In this document: positions 43,283 to 51,490 of the stretch, in pieces
Position numbering within the stretch: position 1 is the first letter of the stretch
Layout: the number at the start of each line of letters is the position of its first letter
Assembly: GCF_037811135.1 (NCBI RefSeq)
Contig: NZ_CP149130.1
Span: 1,484,501-1,548,500, forward strand
DNA from: Aeromonas rivipollensis
GTDB lineage: Bacteria; Pseudomonadota; Gammaproteobacteria; Enterobacterales; Aeromonadaceae
Length of the DNA stretch: 64,000 bases
Reading direction: 5' to 3'
Program-made: the position numbers and the translations under genes
Notes under the pieces: generated by a model
What the model saw: the letters and a program-made list of their open reading frames with translations, nothing else
Database searches by the model: none
What the model was told of the DNA's origin: nothing

Positions 43283-46200
43283 ATGGCACGATTTTTCATA
43301 GACAGACCCATTTTCGCCTGGGTGATTGCCCTGGTGATCATGCTGGCCGGGGCCATGGCCATCATAGGCCTGCCGGTCGCCCAGTACCCCACCATAGCGC
43401 CGCCGGCGGTTGGCATCTCCGCCAGTTACCCGGGCGCCTCCGCCAAGACGGTGGAAGACTCGGTGACCCAGATCATCGAGCAGAACATGACGGGGCTGGA
43501 TCACCTGCTCTACATGTCTGCCCAGTCCGATTCGTCCGGCAACGTCAGCGTGACCCTCACCTTCAAGCCGGGCACGGATCCCGACATCGCCCAGGTGCAG
43601 GTACAGAACAAGCTGCAACAGGCCATGTCGCTCCTGCCCCAAGAGGTGCAGCAACAGGGCGTGCGGGTCCAGAAGACCTCCAGCAGCTTCCTGATGGTGG
43701 CCGCCTTCATCTCCACCGACGGGTCCATGACCAACGATGACCTGGCGGATTACGTGGTGGCCAACATCAAGGAGCCCCTGAGCCGTCTGGACGGCGTGGG
43801 TGACATCACCTTGTTCGGCAGCCAGTACTCCATGCGTGTCTGGCTGGATCCCCACAAGCTCAATCGGGTGCAGATGACCCCGGGAGACGTGCAGGCCGCC
43901 ATCAAGGCCCAGAACGCCCAGGTTGCCTTCGGCAAGCTGGGGGGCACCCCTGCGGTGAGCGATCAGCAATTCACCGCCACCATCATGGGCCAGACCCGTC
44001 TCTCCACCGTGGAGGAGTTCAACAACATTCTGCTGCGGGTGAACCAGGATGGCTCCAAGGTGCTGCTCAAGGATGTGGCCCGGGTCGAGCTCGCCGGCGA
44101 AAGCTACGATGCCTCCGCGCTCTACAACGGCCAGGCCACGGCGGCGGTAGCCATCAAGCTGGCAACCGGTGCCAACGCCCTGGACACCGCCGAGCATGTC
44201 CGGACCAAGCTGGGTGAGCTCTCCGACTACTTCCCGGCCAACATGGAGATCGTCTACCCCTACGACACCACGCCCTTCGTGAAGATCTCCATCGAGGAGG
44301 TGGTGCAGACGCTGATCGAGGCGATCTTCCTGGTGTTCTGCGTCATGTATCTGTTCCTGCAGAACTTCCGGGCGACCCTGATCCCGACCATAGCGGTGCC
44401 CGTGGTGCTGCTCGGTACCTTCGGCGTCATGGCGGCCTTCGGCTTCTCCATCAACACCCTGACCATGTTCGGTCTGGTGCTCGCCATCGGCCTGCTGGTG
44501 GATGACGCCATCGTAGTGGTGGAGAACGTGGAGCGGCTGATGAGCGAGGAGGGGCTCTCCCCGCTTGAAGCGACCCGCAAGTCCATGACCCAGATCACCG
44601 GCGCCCTGGTGGGCATCGCCCTGGTGCTGTCTGCCGTGTTCGTGCCCATGGCCTTCTTCGGCGGCTCGACCGGCGCCATCTATCGCCAGTTCTCCCTCAC
44701 CATCGTCTCGGCCATGGTGCTCTCGGTGCTGGTGGCCCTGATCCTGACCCCGGCACTCTGCGCCACCCTGCTCAAACCCATGAAACACGGGGAGTTCGGC
44801 GCCCAGCGCGGCTTCTTCGGCTGGTTCAACCGCTTCTTCGACACCAATGCCAACCGTTACCAGAACGGCGTGCGCAAGGTGATCAAGCAGGGGACCCGTT
44901 ACAGCATCATCTACCTGGCCATGCTGGCGGTGCTGGCGGTGCTCTTCATGCGCCTGCCCACCTCCTTCCTGCCGGAAGAGGATCAGGGGGTCATCATGTC
45001 CATGGTGCAACTGCCGGTGGGGGCCACCAAGGAGCGTACCGAGGTGGTGCTGGCCGACATGCGCGACTACTTCCTCGAGAACGAGAAGGACAACGTCGAT
45101 TCGGTGCTGACGGTGGCGGGCTTCAGCTTCGCCGGTAGCGGCCAGAACAGCGGCATGGCCTTCATCAAGTTGAAGGACTGGAGCGAGCGTCAAGGGGAGG
45201 AGCGCAGTGCCAACGCCATCATAGGCCGCGCCATGGGCTATCTGTTCAGCATCAAGGAGGCGCAGGTGTTCGCCTTCAACCTGCCTCCCATCCCGGAACT
45301 CGGCACGGCCACCGGCTTCGACTTCTTCCTGCAGGACCGCGGTGGTCTGGGGCACGAGAAACTGATGCAGGCCCGTAACCAGCTGCTCGGCATGGCGGCG
45401 CAGGATCCCAACCTGGTGCGGGTGCGCCCGAACGGGATGGAAGACACCCCCCAGCTCGACATCAAGATCGATTACGAGAAGGCGCTGGCCCAGGGGCTCT
45501 CCATCAGCGACATCAACAACACGTTGTCGGCGGCCTGGGGCTCCTCCTATGTGAACGACTTCGTCGACAGAGGCCGGGTCAAGAAGGTCTACTTGCAGGC
45601 TGACGCACCTTTCCGGATGAACCCGGAGGATCTCAAGCTCTGGTACGTGCGCAACAGCGCGGGCCAGATGGTGCCCTTCTCCGCCTTCGCCAGCACCGAG
45701 TGGAGCTTCGGCTCGCCCCGTCTTGAGCGCTACAACGGCGTCTCCGCCATGGAGATAGTCGGTGAAGCGGCGCCCGGCAAGAGTACCGGTGACGCCATGG
45801 CGGCCATCGAACAGATGGTGAAACAGCTGCCGGAAGGCATCGGCATCGAGTGGACCGGTCTCTCCTTCCAGGAGCGTCAGGCAGGCTCCCAGGCGCCGGC
45901 GCTCTACGCCATCTCGCTGCTGGTGGTCTTCCTCTGTCTGGCTGCGCTGTACGAGAGCTGGAGCATCCCCTTCTCTGTCATGTTGGTGGTGCCGCTCGGG
46001 GTGCTGGGCGCCATACTGGCGGCTACCCTGCGTGGCCTGGAGAACGACGTCTATTTCCAGGTGGGCCTGCTCACTACTATCGGGCTCTCGGCCAAGAACG
46101 CCATCCTCATCGTGGAGTTCGCCAAGGAGCTCCATGACAAGGGGATGAAGCTCGGCGATGCGGTGGTGGAAGCCTCCCGCCAGCGTCTGCGTCCGATCCT

Positions 46201-46432
46201 GATGACCTCGCTCGCCTTCATCCTCGGTGTCTTGCCGCTGGTGATAAGCACTGGTGCCGGCGCCAGCAGCCGCAACGCCATCGGCACCGGCGTCATGGGG
46301 GGGATGATCACGGCCACAGTGCTCGCCATCTTCTTCGTGCCGCTCTTCTTCGTGCTGGTGATGCGTTACTTCACCAAGCAGAGTTCAGCCGAGGAGCGCG
46401 CCGCGCTGACCAAGGAGACCCAACATGACTAA
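43283..46432 (+). CDS. acrB: RND multidrug efflux pump (AcrB/AheB type)
   Basis: 1049 residues, exactly E. coli AcrB length, with 12 membrane helices and two large periplasmic loops. The proton-relay residues are all present: D407-D408 ([16 protein letters not shown]) and Lys938 ([13 protein letters not shown]). The first helix region reads [22 protein letters not shown], and the N-terminal Phe residues of the family are there. It should export dyes, detergents and antibiotics with the adjacent adaptor and outer-membrane protein. It overlaps the next gene by 8 bases. Confidence 0.96.
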   Translation: MARFFIDRPIFAWVIALVIMLAGAMAIIGLPVAQYPTIAPPAVGISASYPGASAKTVEDSVTQIIEQNMTGLDHLLYMSAQSDSSGNVSVTLTFKPGTDPDIAQVQVQNKLQQAMSLLPQEVQQQGVRVQKTSSSFLMVAAFISTDGSMTNDDLADYVVANIKEPLSRLDGVGDITLFGSQYSMRVWLDPHKLNRVQMTPGDVQAAIKAQNAQVAFGKLGGTPAVSDQQFTATIMGQTRLSTVEEFNNILLRVNQDGSKVLLKDVARVELAGESYDASALYNGQATAAVAIKLATGANALDTAEHVRTKLGELSDYFPANMEIVYPYDTTPFVKISIEEVVQTLIEAIFLVFCVMYLFLQNFRATLIPTIAVPVVLLGTFGVMAAFGFSINTLTMFGLVLAIGLLVDDAIVVVENVERLMSEEGLSPLEATRKSMTQITGALVGIALVLSAVFVPMAFFGGSTGAIYRQFSLTIVSAMVLSVLVALILTPALCATLLKPMKHGEFGAQRGFFGWFNRFFDTNANRYQNGVRKVIKQGTRYSIIYLAMLAVLAVLFMRLPTSFLPEEDQGVIMSMVQLPVGATKERTEVVLADMRDYFLENEKDNVDSVLTVAGFSFAGSGQNSGMAFIKLKDWSERQGEERSANAIIGRAMGYLFSIKEAQVFAFNLPPIPELGTATGFDFFLQDRGGLGHEKLMQARNQLLGMAAQDPNLVRVRPNGMEDTPQLDIKIDYEKALAQGLSISDINNTLSAAWGSSYVNDFVDRGRVKKVYLQADAPFRMNPEDLKLWYVRNSAGQMVPFSAFASTEWSFGSPRLERYNGVSAMEIVGEAAPGKSTGDAMAAIEQMVKQLPEGIGIEWTGLSFQERQAGSQAPALYAISLLVVFLCLAALYESWSIPFSVMLVVPLGVLGAILAATLRGLENDVYFQVGLLTTIGLSAKNAILIVEFAKELHDKGMKLGDAVVEASRQRLRPILMTSLAFILGVLPLVISTGAGASSRNAIGTGVMGGMITATVLAIFFVPLFFVLVMRYFTKQSSAEERAALTKETQHD

Positions 46433-47840
46433 GACCCTGGTCGCCCTGAGTGTGACGCTGCTGCTGGGGGCCTGCTCCATGGCCCCCGATTACCAACGCC
46501 CCGAGCTGCCGCAAGGCGCCTCCTGGCAAGAGAACCTCGCCACCCAGGGGGCGCTGGCGCCCTGGCAGCAACAGTTCCTCGATCCGGCGCTGCAAAAGCT
46601 GATCGACACTGCCCTTGAGAACAACCGGGATCTGCGGCTCGCAGCCCTCAACGTCGAGGCCTATGAGGCCAGATACCGGATCCAGCGGGCGGCACAGTTG
46701 CCGACCCTGGCCGCCAGCGGTTCCGGCACCCGTCAGCAGGGATCCGACGATCTCAGCAGCACGGGGCAGGGGGGCATCAGCAGCCAGTACGGCGCCGACA
46801 TCGGCATCACCGCCTATGAGCTGGACCTGTTTGGCCGGATCCAGAGCCTGAAAGATCAGGCCCTGGAGAACTACCTGGCGCAAATCGAGACCCAGCGCAG
46901 TACCCAGATAGCGCTGATCGCCTCGGTGGCGAATGCCTACCTCACCCTGCTGGCGGATCAGGAACTGCTGGCGCTGAGCCAGGCGACCCTGGCCACCGAG
47001 CAGGAGAGCTATGCCCTGACCCAGCACAAGTACCGGCTGGGGGCGGCCTCCGAGATGGAGCTGGCGCAGGGGCGCACCGCGCTCGAGAACGCCAGGGTCA
47101 GCCAGGCGCAATACCAGCGTCAGGTGAAACAGGACAGAAACGGTCTGGCCCTGCTGCTCGGCACAGAAGTGCCGGTGCTGGAAGGGCAACCGGCGACCCT
47201 GGCCGAGGTGAAGCTGGCACCGATCCCGGTGGGGGCCCCCTCCAGTCTGCTGCAACAGCGGCCAGACATACTGGCGGCGGAGCACAGCCTGAAGGCGGCC
47301 AACGCCAATATCGGCGCGGCCCGTGCCGCCTTCTTCCCGACCATCTCGTTGACCGCGACGGCGGGTACCGCCAGCAACCAGCTGAGCGGGCTGTTTGACG
47401 GTGGCACCGGCACCTGGACCTTCATGCCCCAGATAAACCTGCCCATCTTCGACGGTGGCAAGCGCATTGCGGATCTGGACGTGGCCGAGGTCGGCACCAA
47501 ACAGGCGGTGGCGAGCTACGAGAAGAGCATCCAGACCGCCTTCAAGGAGGTCGCGGATACGCTCGGCGCCCAGGCGGACTACCAGCAGCAGTTGCAGGCC
47601 CAGCAGGATCTGGTGGATGCCAACCAGACCTACTTCAAGCTGGCGGAGTTCCGCTACGAGCAGGGGGTGGACAGCTACCTGACCCGCCTCGATGCCCAGC
47701 GCTCCCTGTTCAGCGCCAGACAGGGGCTCATCAGCACCCGTCTGGCCCAGCTCAGCAACCAGGTTGCCCTCTACAAGGCGGTCGGTGGCGGCTGGCAGGC
47801 ACCCAAGGAGGCCCTGGCAGCCTCCGAAGGGCAGGGCTAG
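46425..47840 (+). CDS. Outer-membrane efflux lipoprotein (OprM/AheC type)
   Basis: 471 residues. The signal peptide ends at LLGACS (lipobox Cys near 16), followed by [11 protein letters not shown], typical of NodT/OprM family factors. Two repeated halves form the beta-barrel and alpha-helical tunnel. It completes a tripartite pump within the same operon, unlike E. coli where TolC is encoded elsewhere. ATG 46425 lies inside the end of the pump gene, so translation is coupled. Confidence 0.94.
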   Translation: MTKTLVALSVTLLLGACSMAPDYQRPELPQGASWQENLATQGALAPWQQQFLDPALQKLIDTALENNRDLRLAALNVEAYEARYRIQRAAQLPTLAASGSGTRQQGSDDLSSTGQGGISSQYGADIGITAYELDLFGRIQSLKDQALENYLAQIETQRSTQIALIASVANAYLTLLADQELLALSQATLATEQESYALTQHKYRLGAASEMELAQGRTALENARVSQAQYQRQVKQDRNGLALLLGTEVPVLEGQPATLAEVKLAPIPVGAPSSLLQQRPDILAAEHSLKAANANIGAARAAFFPTISLTATAGTASNQLSGLFDGGTGTWTFMPQINLPIFDGGKRIADLDVAEVGTKQAVASYEKSIQTAFKEVADTLGAQADYQQQLQAQQDLVDANQTYFKLAEFRYEQGVDSYLTRLDAQRSLFSARQGLISTRLAQLSNQVALYKAVGGGWQAPKEALAASEGQG

Positions 47841-47866
47841 TCTCTCTCGCTGACAGCGTGACAGCC

Positions 47867-47901
47867 ACAGGGCGAACCATCTGGTTCGCCCTGTTTTTTT
47901 A
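47867..47901 (+). terminator. Rho-independent terminator of the efflux operon
   Basis: Perfect 12-bp stem ACAGGGCGAACC (47867-47878), loop ATCT, complement 47883-47894, then seven T. Confidence 0.92.
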
Positions 47902-48112
47902 GGTGCGATTGACCATGCAAGGCCCATCCTGGTTGCGGGGAGAAACCCGCCCAGACCGGGAACAAGCCTGCACAAGTGCCTTCTAGGATGTGCACCAGCC
48001 CTTACCGTCATCACCGGCCAGAGAAAACCGGCGACCGGCTCGCAGCCAGCATCCGGTTCGTTCGCTGAGTCCGGCCGAGGGGATGCTATTAATCGCATAA
48101 GCTACGCACTAA
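47902..48112. other. Gap before sbp with no supported gene
   Basis: About 210 bases of G+C-rich sequence between the efflux terminator and the sbp promoter region. Only short complementary CCGG stretches are visible; no ORF, tRNA or known RNA element was recognised. Confidence 0.5.
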
Positions 48113-48131
48113 TTATTCTTTCAAAGAATAA
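48113..48131. promoter_or_regulatory. Palindrome in the sbp promoter region
   Basis: Perfect 19-bp dyad TTATTCTTT-C-AAAGAATAA. A good -10 (TATAGT, 48144-48149) lies 13 bases downstream, so the dyad covers the -35 region and upstream, where an activator such as CysB would bind. The tau promoter has a similar TTCTT...AAGAA dyad. Confidence 0.55.
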
Positions 48132-48181
48132 ATGGGGGGATCTTATAGTTGGTCACTCGACTCTCATTCCAAGGACGTGCA

Positions 48182-49177
48182 ATGAAACGACTCGTGCCCG
48201 CCACCCTGCTCGCCGCAGGACTGGCCCTGGCCCCGCTGGCCCAGGCCGCCACCCTGCTCAACGCCTCCTACGACGTGATGCGTGACTTCTACAAGGACTA
48301 CAACGCCGCCTTCCAGAAACACTGGCAGGCGGAAGGCGGCGAGCCGCTGCAGATCAATATGTCCCACGGCGGCTCGAGCAAGCAGGCGCGGGCAGTCATC
48401 GACGGCCTGCCCGCCGATGTCATCACCATGAACATGGCCACCGACATCAATGCCCTGGCCGAGCATGGCGGCCTGGTCCCGAAGGATTGGGCGGCCCGCC
48501 TGCCGGACAACAGTGCGCCCTTCACCTCGGCCACGGTATTCATCGTGCGCAAGGGCAACCCCAAGGGGCTGAAGGACTGGCCTGATCTGCTCAAGGAGGG
48601 GGTGCAGGTGATAGTGCCCAACCCCAAGACCTCGGGGAACGGCCGCTACACCTACCTGTCGGCCTGGGGCTATGTACTGGAGCAGGGGGGCGACGAGCAG
48701 GCGGCCAGGGCGTTTGTCGGCAAGCTGTTCAAGCAAGTCCCCGTGCTCGACACCGGTGGCCGCGCGGCTACCACCACCTTCATCCAGAACCGCATAGGCG
48801 ATGTGCTGGTCACCTTCGAGAACGAAGCCGAGATGATCGCCCGCGAGTTCGGTCGTGGCAGCTTCGAGGTGGTCTACCCGAGCGTCACCGCCGTGGCCGA
48901 GCTCCCGGTAGCCGTGGTCGACAAGGTGGTCGACAAGCAGGGCACCCGCAAGGAGGCCGAGGCCTACCTGACCTACCTGTGGTCTGACGAAGGCCAGCGC
49001 ATCGCCGCCAACAACTACCTGCGTCCGCGAAGCCCGGCTATCCTCGCCGAATTTGCCGACCGCTTCCCGAATGCCACCTTCCTCAACGTGGTGAAGACCT
49101 TTGGCGAGTGGCCTGTTATCCAGAGCACCCACTTCAAGGAGGGCGGGGTGTTCGACCAGATCTATGCCGTGCGGTAA
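48182..49177 (+). CDS. sbp: Sulfate-binding protein (ABC sulfate/thiosulfate importer)
   Basis: 331 residues with a signal peptide (RLVPATLLAAGLALAPLAQA) and the Sbp/CysP fold: LLNASYDVMRDFYKDYNAAF, INMSHGGSSKQARAVIDGL (sulfate-binding Ser/Gly loop), VPNPKTSGNGRYTYLSAWGY and DTGGRAATTTFIQNRIGDVLVTFENEA. It delivers sulfate to the CysAWUT transporter, whose genes are not in the window. ATG 48182 follows AAGGACG; the upstream in-frame ATG has no signal peptide. Single gene, probably sulfur-starvation induced. Confidence 0.94.
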   Translation: MKRLVPATLLAAGLALAPLAQAATLLNASYDVMRDFYKDYNAAFQKHWQAEGGEPLQINMSHGGSSKQARAVIDGLPADVITMNMATDINALAEHGGLVPKDWAARLPDNSAPFTSATVFIVRKGNPKGLKDWPDLLKEGVQVIVPNPKTSGNGRYTYLSAWGYVLEQGGDEQAARAFVGKLFKQVPVLDTGGRAATTTFIQNRIGDVLVTFENEAEMIAREFGRGSFEVVYPSVTAVAELPVAVVDKVVDKQGTRKEAEAYLTYLWSDEGQRIAANNYLRPRSPAILAEFADRFPNATFLNVVKTFGEWPVIQSTHFKEGGVFDQIYAVR

Positions 49178-49381
49178 GAGGCACCCGAGCGGCCAAAGCC
49201 CGGCCAGGTGCCGCCATCTTGGGGCCATTCGTCTGGGGCTCACGCCTTGACTGCTGAGCCTCCCGGCTGGCGTGTCAGGGGCAGAATGGAAGAGCCGGAC
49301 ATTGCCGGTACTTGAAAGAAATGGGCTGGGCGCTCGCAGGGACAATCAGAGCCCTGGCGGGGGCCCACATCACAAAAAGCA

Positions 49382-49416
49382 CAAAGGGTTAGCGTCTGAA
49401 TGAAGCTAACCCTTTG
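49382..49416 (-). terminator. Terminator downstream of tRNA-Thr
   Basis: CAAAGGGTTAGC (49382-49393) pairs with GCTAACCCTTTG (49405-49416); on the minus strand it is followed by a T-rich TGCTTTTTG. It may also act on + strand read-through from sbp (TTTT after the stem). Confidence 0.75.
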
Positions 49417-49423
49417 TTTTACC

Positions 49424-49499
49424 TGGTGCCGGAAACAGGAGTCGAACCTGCGACCTTCGCATTACGAATGCGCTGCTCTACCAACTGAGCTACACCGGC
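49424..49499 (-). tRNA. tRNA-Thr (anticodon CGT)
   Basis: 76-nt cloverleaf on the minus strand with encoded CCA end: acceptor GCCGGTG, D stem GCTC/GAGC, anticodon loop TTCGTAA, T loop GTTCGACTC. Very close to E. coli thrW. Reads ACG codons. Confidence 0.96.
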
Positions 49500-49585
49500 T
49501 TGTCTCTAGATTCCCGAAAATGTGCTGGCAAGTCAATGAGCCTGGACTGTTTTTATGAGCCTGCTCATGGAGTTACGGGCACACC

Positions 49586-50326
49586 TCAGAGATCGACGAA
49601 TTCCGGAATGTGGGCGCGGCCACGGCTCTCGAGAAACGCGAGCAGGGCGCGGGGAGAGCGTGCCAGGATCAGCTCCTCGGGGAAGCCGACCTCTGTCACC
49701 AGCCGGTGGCAGTGGTCAAAGTCCCCCAGGCTGAAGGCCACGTGGGAGTCGGAGCCGAAGGTGAGGTAGGCACCCAGATCCCTCGCCGCCTCGACGATGG
49801 CGCGGCAGTTGCCTTCACTGCCCGGACGGGAGTGACTGAAGGAGGAGTTGTTGATCTCCAGCGCCACCCGGTATTCGGCGGCGGCCCTGACCACGGCCTG
49901 GATGTCGATGGGGAAGGCGGGGTTGCCCGGGTGGCTTATCATGTCGACCCGGCCGCTCTTGATGGCGTTGATCATGGCCTGGGTATGGGTTGCCTGATCG
50001 CAGGGGGGGAACACGGGCTCATGGAAGCCGGCCATGATCATGTCGAGGCGCGACTCGTAGCGCTCGGGGAAGTCTATTTCGCCGTCGATGTTCTTGATGT
50101 TGGCCTCGATGCCGCGCAGTATGCCGACCCCGTCCACCACCCGCGGCAGGACGTGCAGGTTGACGAAATGCCAGAAGTGGGGCGCATCGGCCATGTCGGG
50201 ACCGTGATCCGTGGTGGCAAAGAGCTTGATCCCCTTGGCCTTGGCAATGGGCAGGTAATCGTGAATGGTGCTGTAGGCGTGGGTGCTGGCGACGGTGTGC
50301 GTGTGGGTATCGACCTGGTACTTCAT
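49586..50326 (-). CDS. ycdX: PHP-domain phosphatase (YcdX family)
   Basis: 246 residues (E. coli YcdX 245). The trinuclear metal site is visible: [36 protein letters not shown] and GSDSHVAF. YcdX has alkaline-type phosphatase activity in vitro and is linked to swarming in E. coli, but its natural substrate is unclear. ATG 50326 has GGGGAGAAAAG upstream; in-frame upstream ATG codons lie in the promoter. Confidence 0.93.
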   Translation of the reverse strand: MKYQVDTHTHTVASTHAYSTIHDYLPIAKAKGIKLFATTDHGPDMADAPHFWHFVNLHVLPRVVDGVGILRGIEANIKNIDGEIDFPERYESRLDMIMAGFHEPVFPPCDQATHTQAMINAIKSGRVDMISHPGNPAFPIDIQAVVRAAAEYRVALEINNSSFSHSRPGSEGNCRAIVEAARDLGAYLTFGSDSHVAFSLGDFDHCHRLVTEVGFPEELILARSPRALLAFLESRGRAHIPEFVDL

Positions 50327-50526
50327 CTTTTCTCCCCTCTGGCATGAGGCGCCAGCATAGCAAGATTGGCGGAGTCGGGCCATGTGGCGGATTGCCATAC
50401 TTTGTCACAAATTTCGCCAGGACTGACAAAGTCTGACCATCTTTGTCTGCGAACATAGCCCCATCGATGCAAGCCTGAACTCTCATCGATGAGCCGAAAC
50501 TGGATGATTTGACTCACTTTTCCCCA

Positions 50527-50552
50527 CCGTCGCCCCTGCGGCGGTTTTTTTT
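50527..50552 (+). terminator. Orphan + strand terminator
   Basis: CCGTCGC (50527-50533), loop CCCT, GCGGCGG (50538-50544; one G-T pair), then eight T. No CDS lies upstream on this strand since sbp. Confidence 0.75.
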
Positions 50553-50579
50553 CGCCCGCAATTCTCGCCGCCATCCGGA

Positions 50580-50615
50580 CAAAAAAATGCCCAACTAGCA
50601 TGACGCAAGTTGGGC
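50580..50615 (-). terminator. Orphan minus-strand terminator
   Basis: On the minus strand GCCCAACT, an 11-base loop and AGTTGGGC, followed by A then seven T. No CDS lies upstream on this strand in the 140 bases before psrA's divergent promoter. Confidence 0.72.
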
Positions 50616-50732
50616 GAGACTTAATGTTTAATTGCAGTGGCATAGATATAGAGTCCTGCCTGGCCGCTAAGTTCCCATCTTGTTCCCGCTTTTTTGATTG
50701 AAAACATTTCGCCAACACCCGTTCACATTCTC

Positions 50733-50777
50733 TTGACATGACTGGGCATGAAACGTACTTTTTAAACATTCGTTTAA
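50733..50777 (+). promoter_or_regulatory. psrA promoter and PsrA-type operator
   Basis: Consensus -35 TTGACA at 50733-50738, 17-bp spacer, -10 TACTTT at 50756-50761; immediately after is the dyad TTAAAC-ATTC-GTTTAA (50762-50777). The AAAC-N4-GTTT core matches the PsrA-type operator, and the site covers the transcription start, consistent with autorepression. Confidence 0.65.
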
Positions 50778-50789
50778 GTGAGGTGTCCA

Positions 50790-51443
50790 GTGAGTAAAAT
50801 CGATACCAAAAACCGTATTCTCGACGCCGCCGAGGTGCTGTTTGCCGAGCGGGGATTCGCCGATACCTCGTTGCGTCTGATCACCAGCGAGGCCGATGTG
50901 AACCTGGCCTCGGTCAACTACCACTTCGGCTCCAAAAAGGAGCTGATCCAGGCGGTGCTCGATCGCTACCTGAGTATCTTCATGCCAGCGCTGGATGCGC
51001 GCCTACAGACCCTGATGGCGCAAGAGCAGCTGACCCTGCTGCAGGTGTTCGAAAGTTTCGTCGACCCCCTGATGAAGCTGGTGGCGGTGCGGGCCAACGG
51101 CCCGGCGCTCTTCATGCAATTGCTGGGGCGCGGCTACATCGACAGCCAGGGCCACCTGCGCCGCTTCATCACCACCCACTACGGGGCGACCCTGCACGGG
51201 ATCACCCAGGCGATTTCCAAGGCCAACCCGGCCCTGTCACCGGCGGATCTCTTCTGGCGCCTGCACTTCACCCTGGGCACAGTGGTGTTCACCATGGCCT
51301 CCGCCGATGCCCTGCGTGACATCGCCCAGGCCGATTTTGGCCAGCAGCTCGATGTGGAAGGGCTGGTGCGCAACGTTATTCCTTATCTGGCGTCCGGTGT
51401 CGGGGCGCCCGTGGAGTCGACCAGGCTCTCCCTGGCCGTGTAA
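50790..51443 (+). CDS. psrA: PsrA-like TetR family regulator of fatty acid degradation
   Basis: 217 residues. N-terminal HTH: TKNRILDAAEVLFAERGFADTSLRLITSEADVNLASVNYHFGSKKELI. The C-terminal part (FESFVDPLMKLVAVRANGPALFMQLLGRGYIDSQGHLRRFI) resembles the PsrA branch, which senses long-chain acyl-CoA/fatty acids and controls beta-oxidation and other genes. GTG 50790 is preferred because GAGG lies just upstream; GTG 50778 overlaps the operator. It sits directly before fadE. Confidence 0.86.
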   Translation: MSKIDTKNRILDAAEVLFAERGFADTSLRLITSEADVNLASVNYHFGSKKELIQAVLDRYLSIFMPALDARLQTLMAQEQLTLLQVFESFVDPLMKLVAVRANGPALFMQLLGRGYIDSQGHLRRFITTHYGATLHGITQAISKANPALSPADLFWRLHFTLGTVVFTMASADALRDIAQADFGQQLDVEGLVRNVIPYLASGVGAPVESTRLSLAV

Positions 51444-51490
51444 TACCTAACAATAATCAACGGAAACAGTGAAATAGAAGGAACTTCGGT

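Larger units (their letters stand above)
50327..50755. other. Gene-poor gap between ycdX and psrA containing two opposed terminators
   Basis: About 430 bases without a convincing protein gene. It contains a + strand terminator at 50527-50552, a minus-strand terminator at 50580-50615 and a dyad GACAAAG-N9-CTTTGTC at 50425-50447. The layout (each terminator facing sequence that has no CDS) leaves room for one or two small RNAs. Confidence 0.45.

Noticed and set aside
43241-46135. 964-codon minus-strand open frame opposite the AcrB-type pump
   Set aside because: His/Gly/Gln-rich translation without domains, typical of the antisense frame of a G+C-rich gene; the + strand encodes a full-length AcrB.
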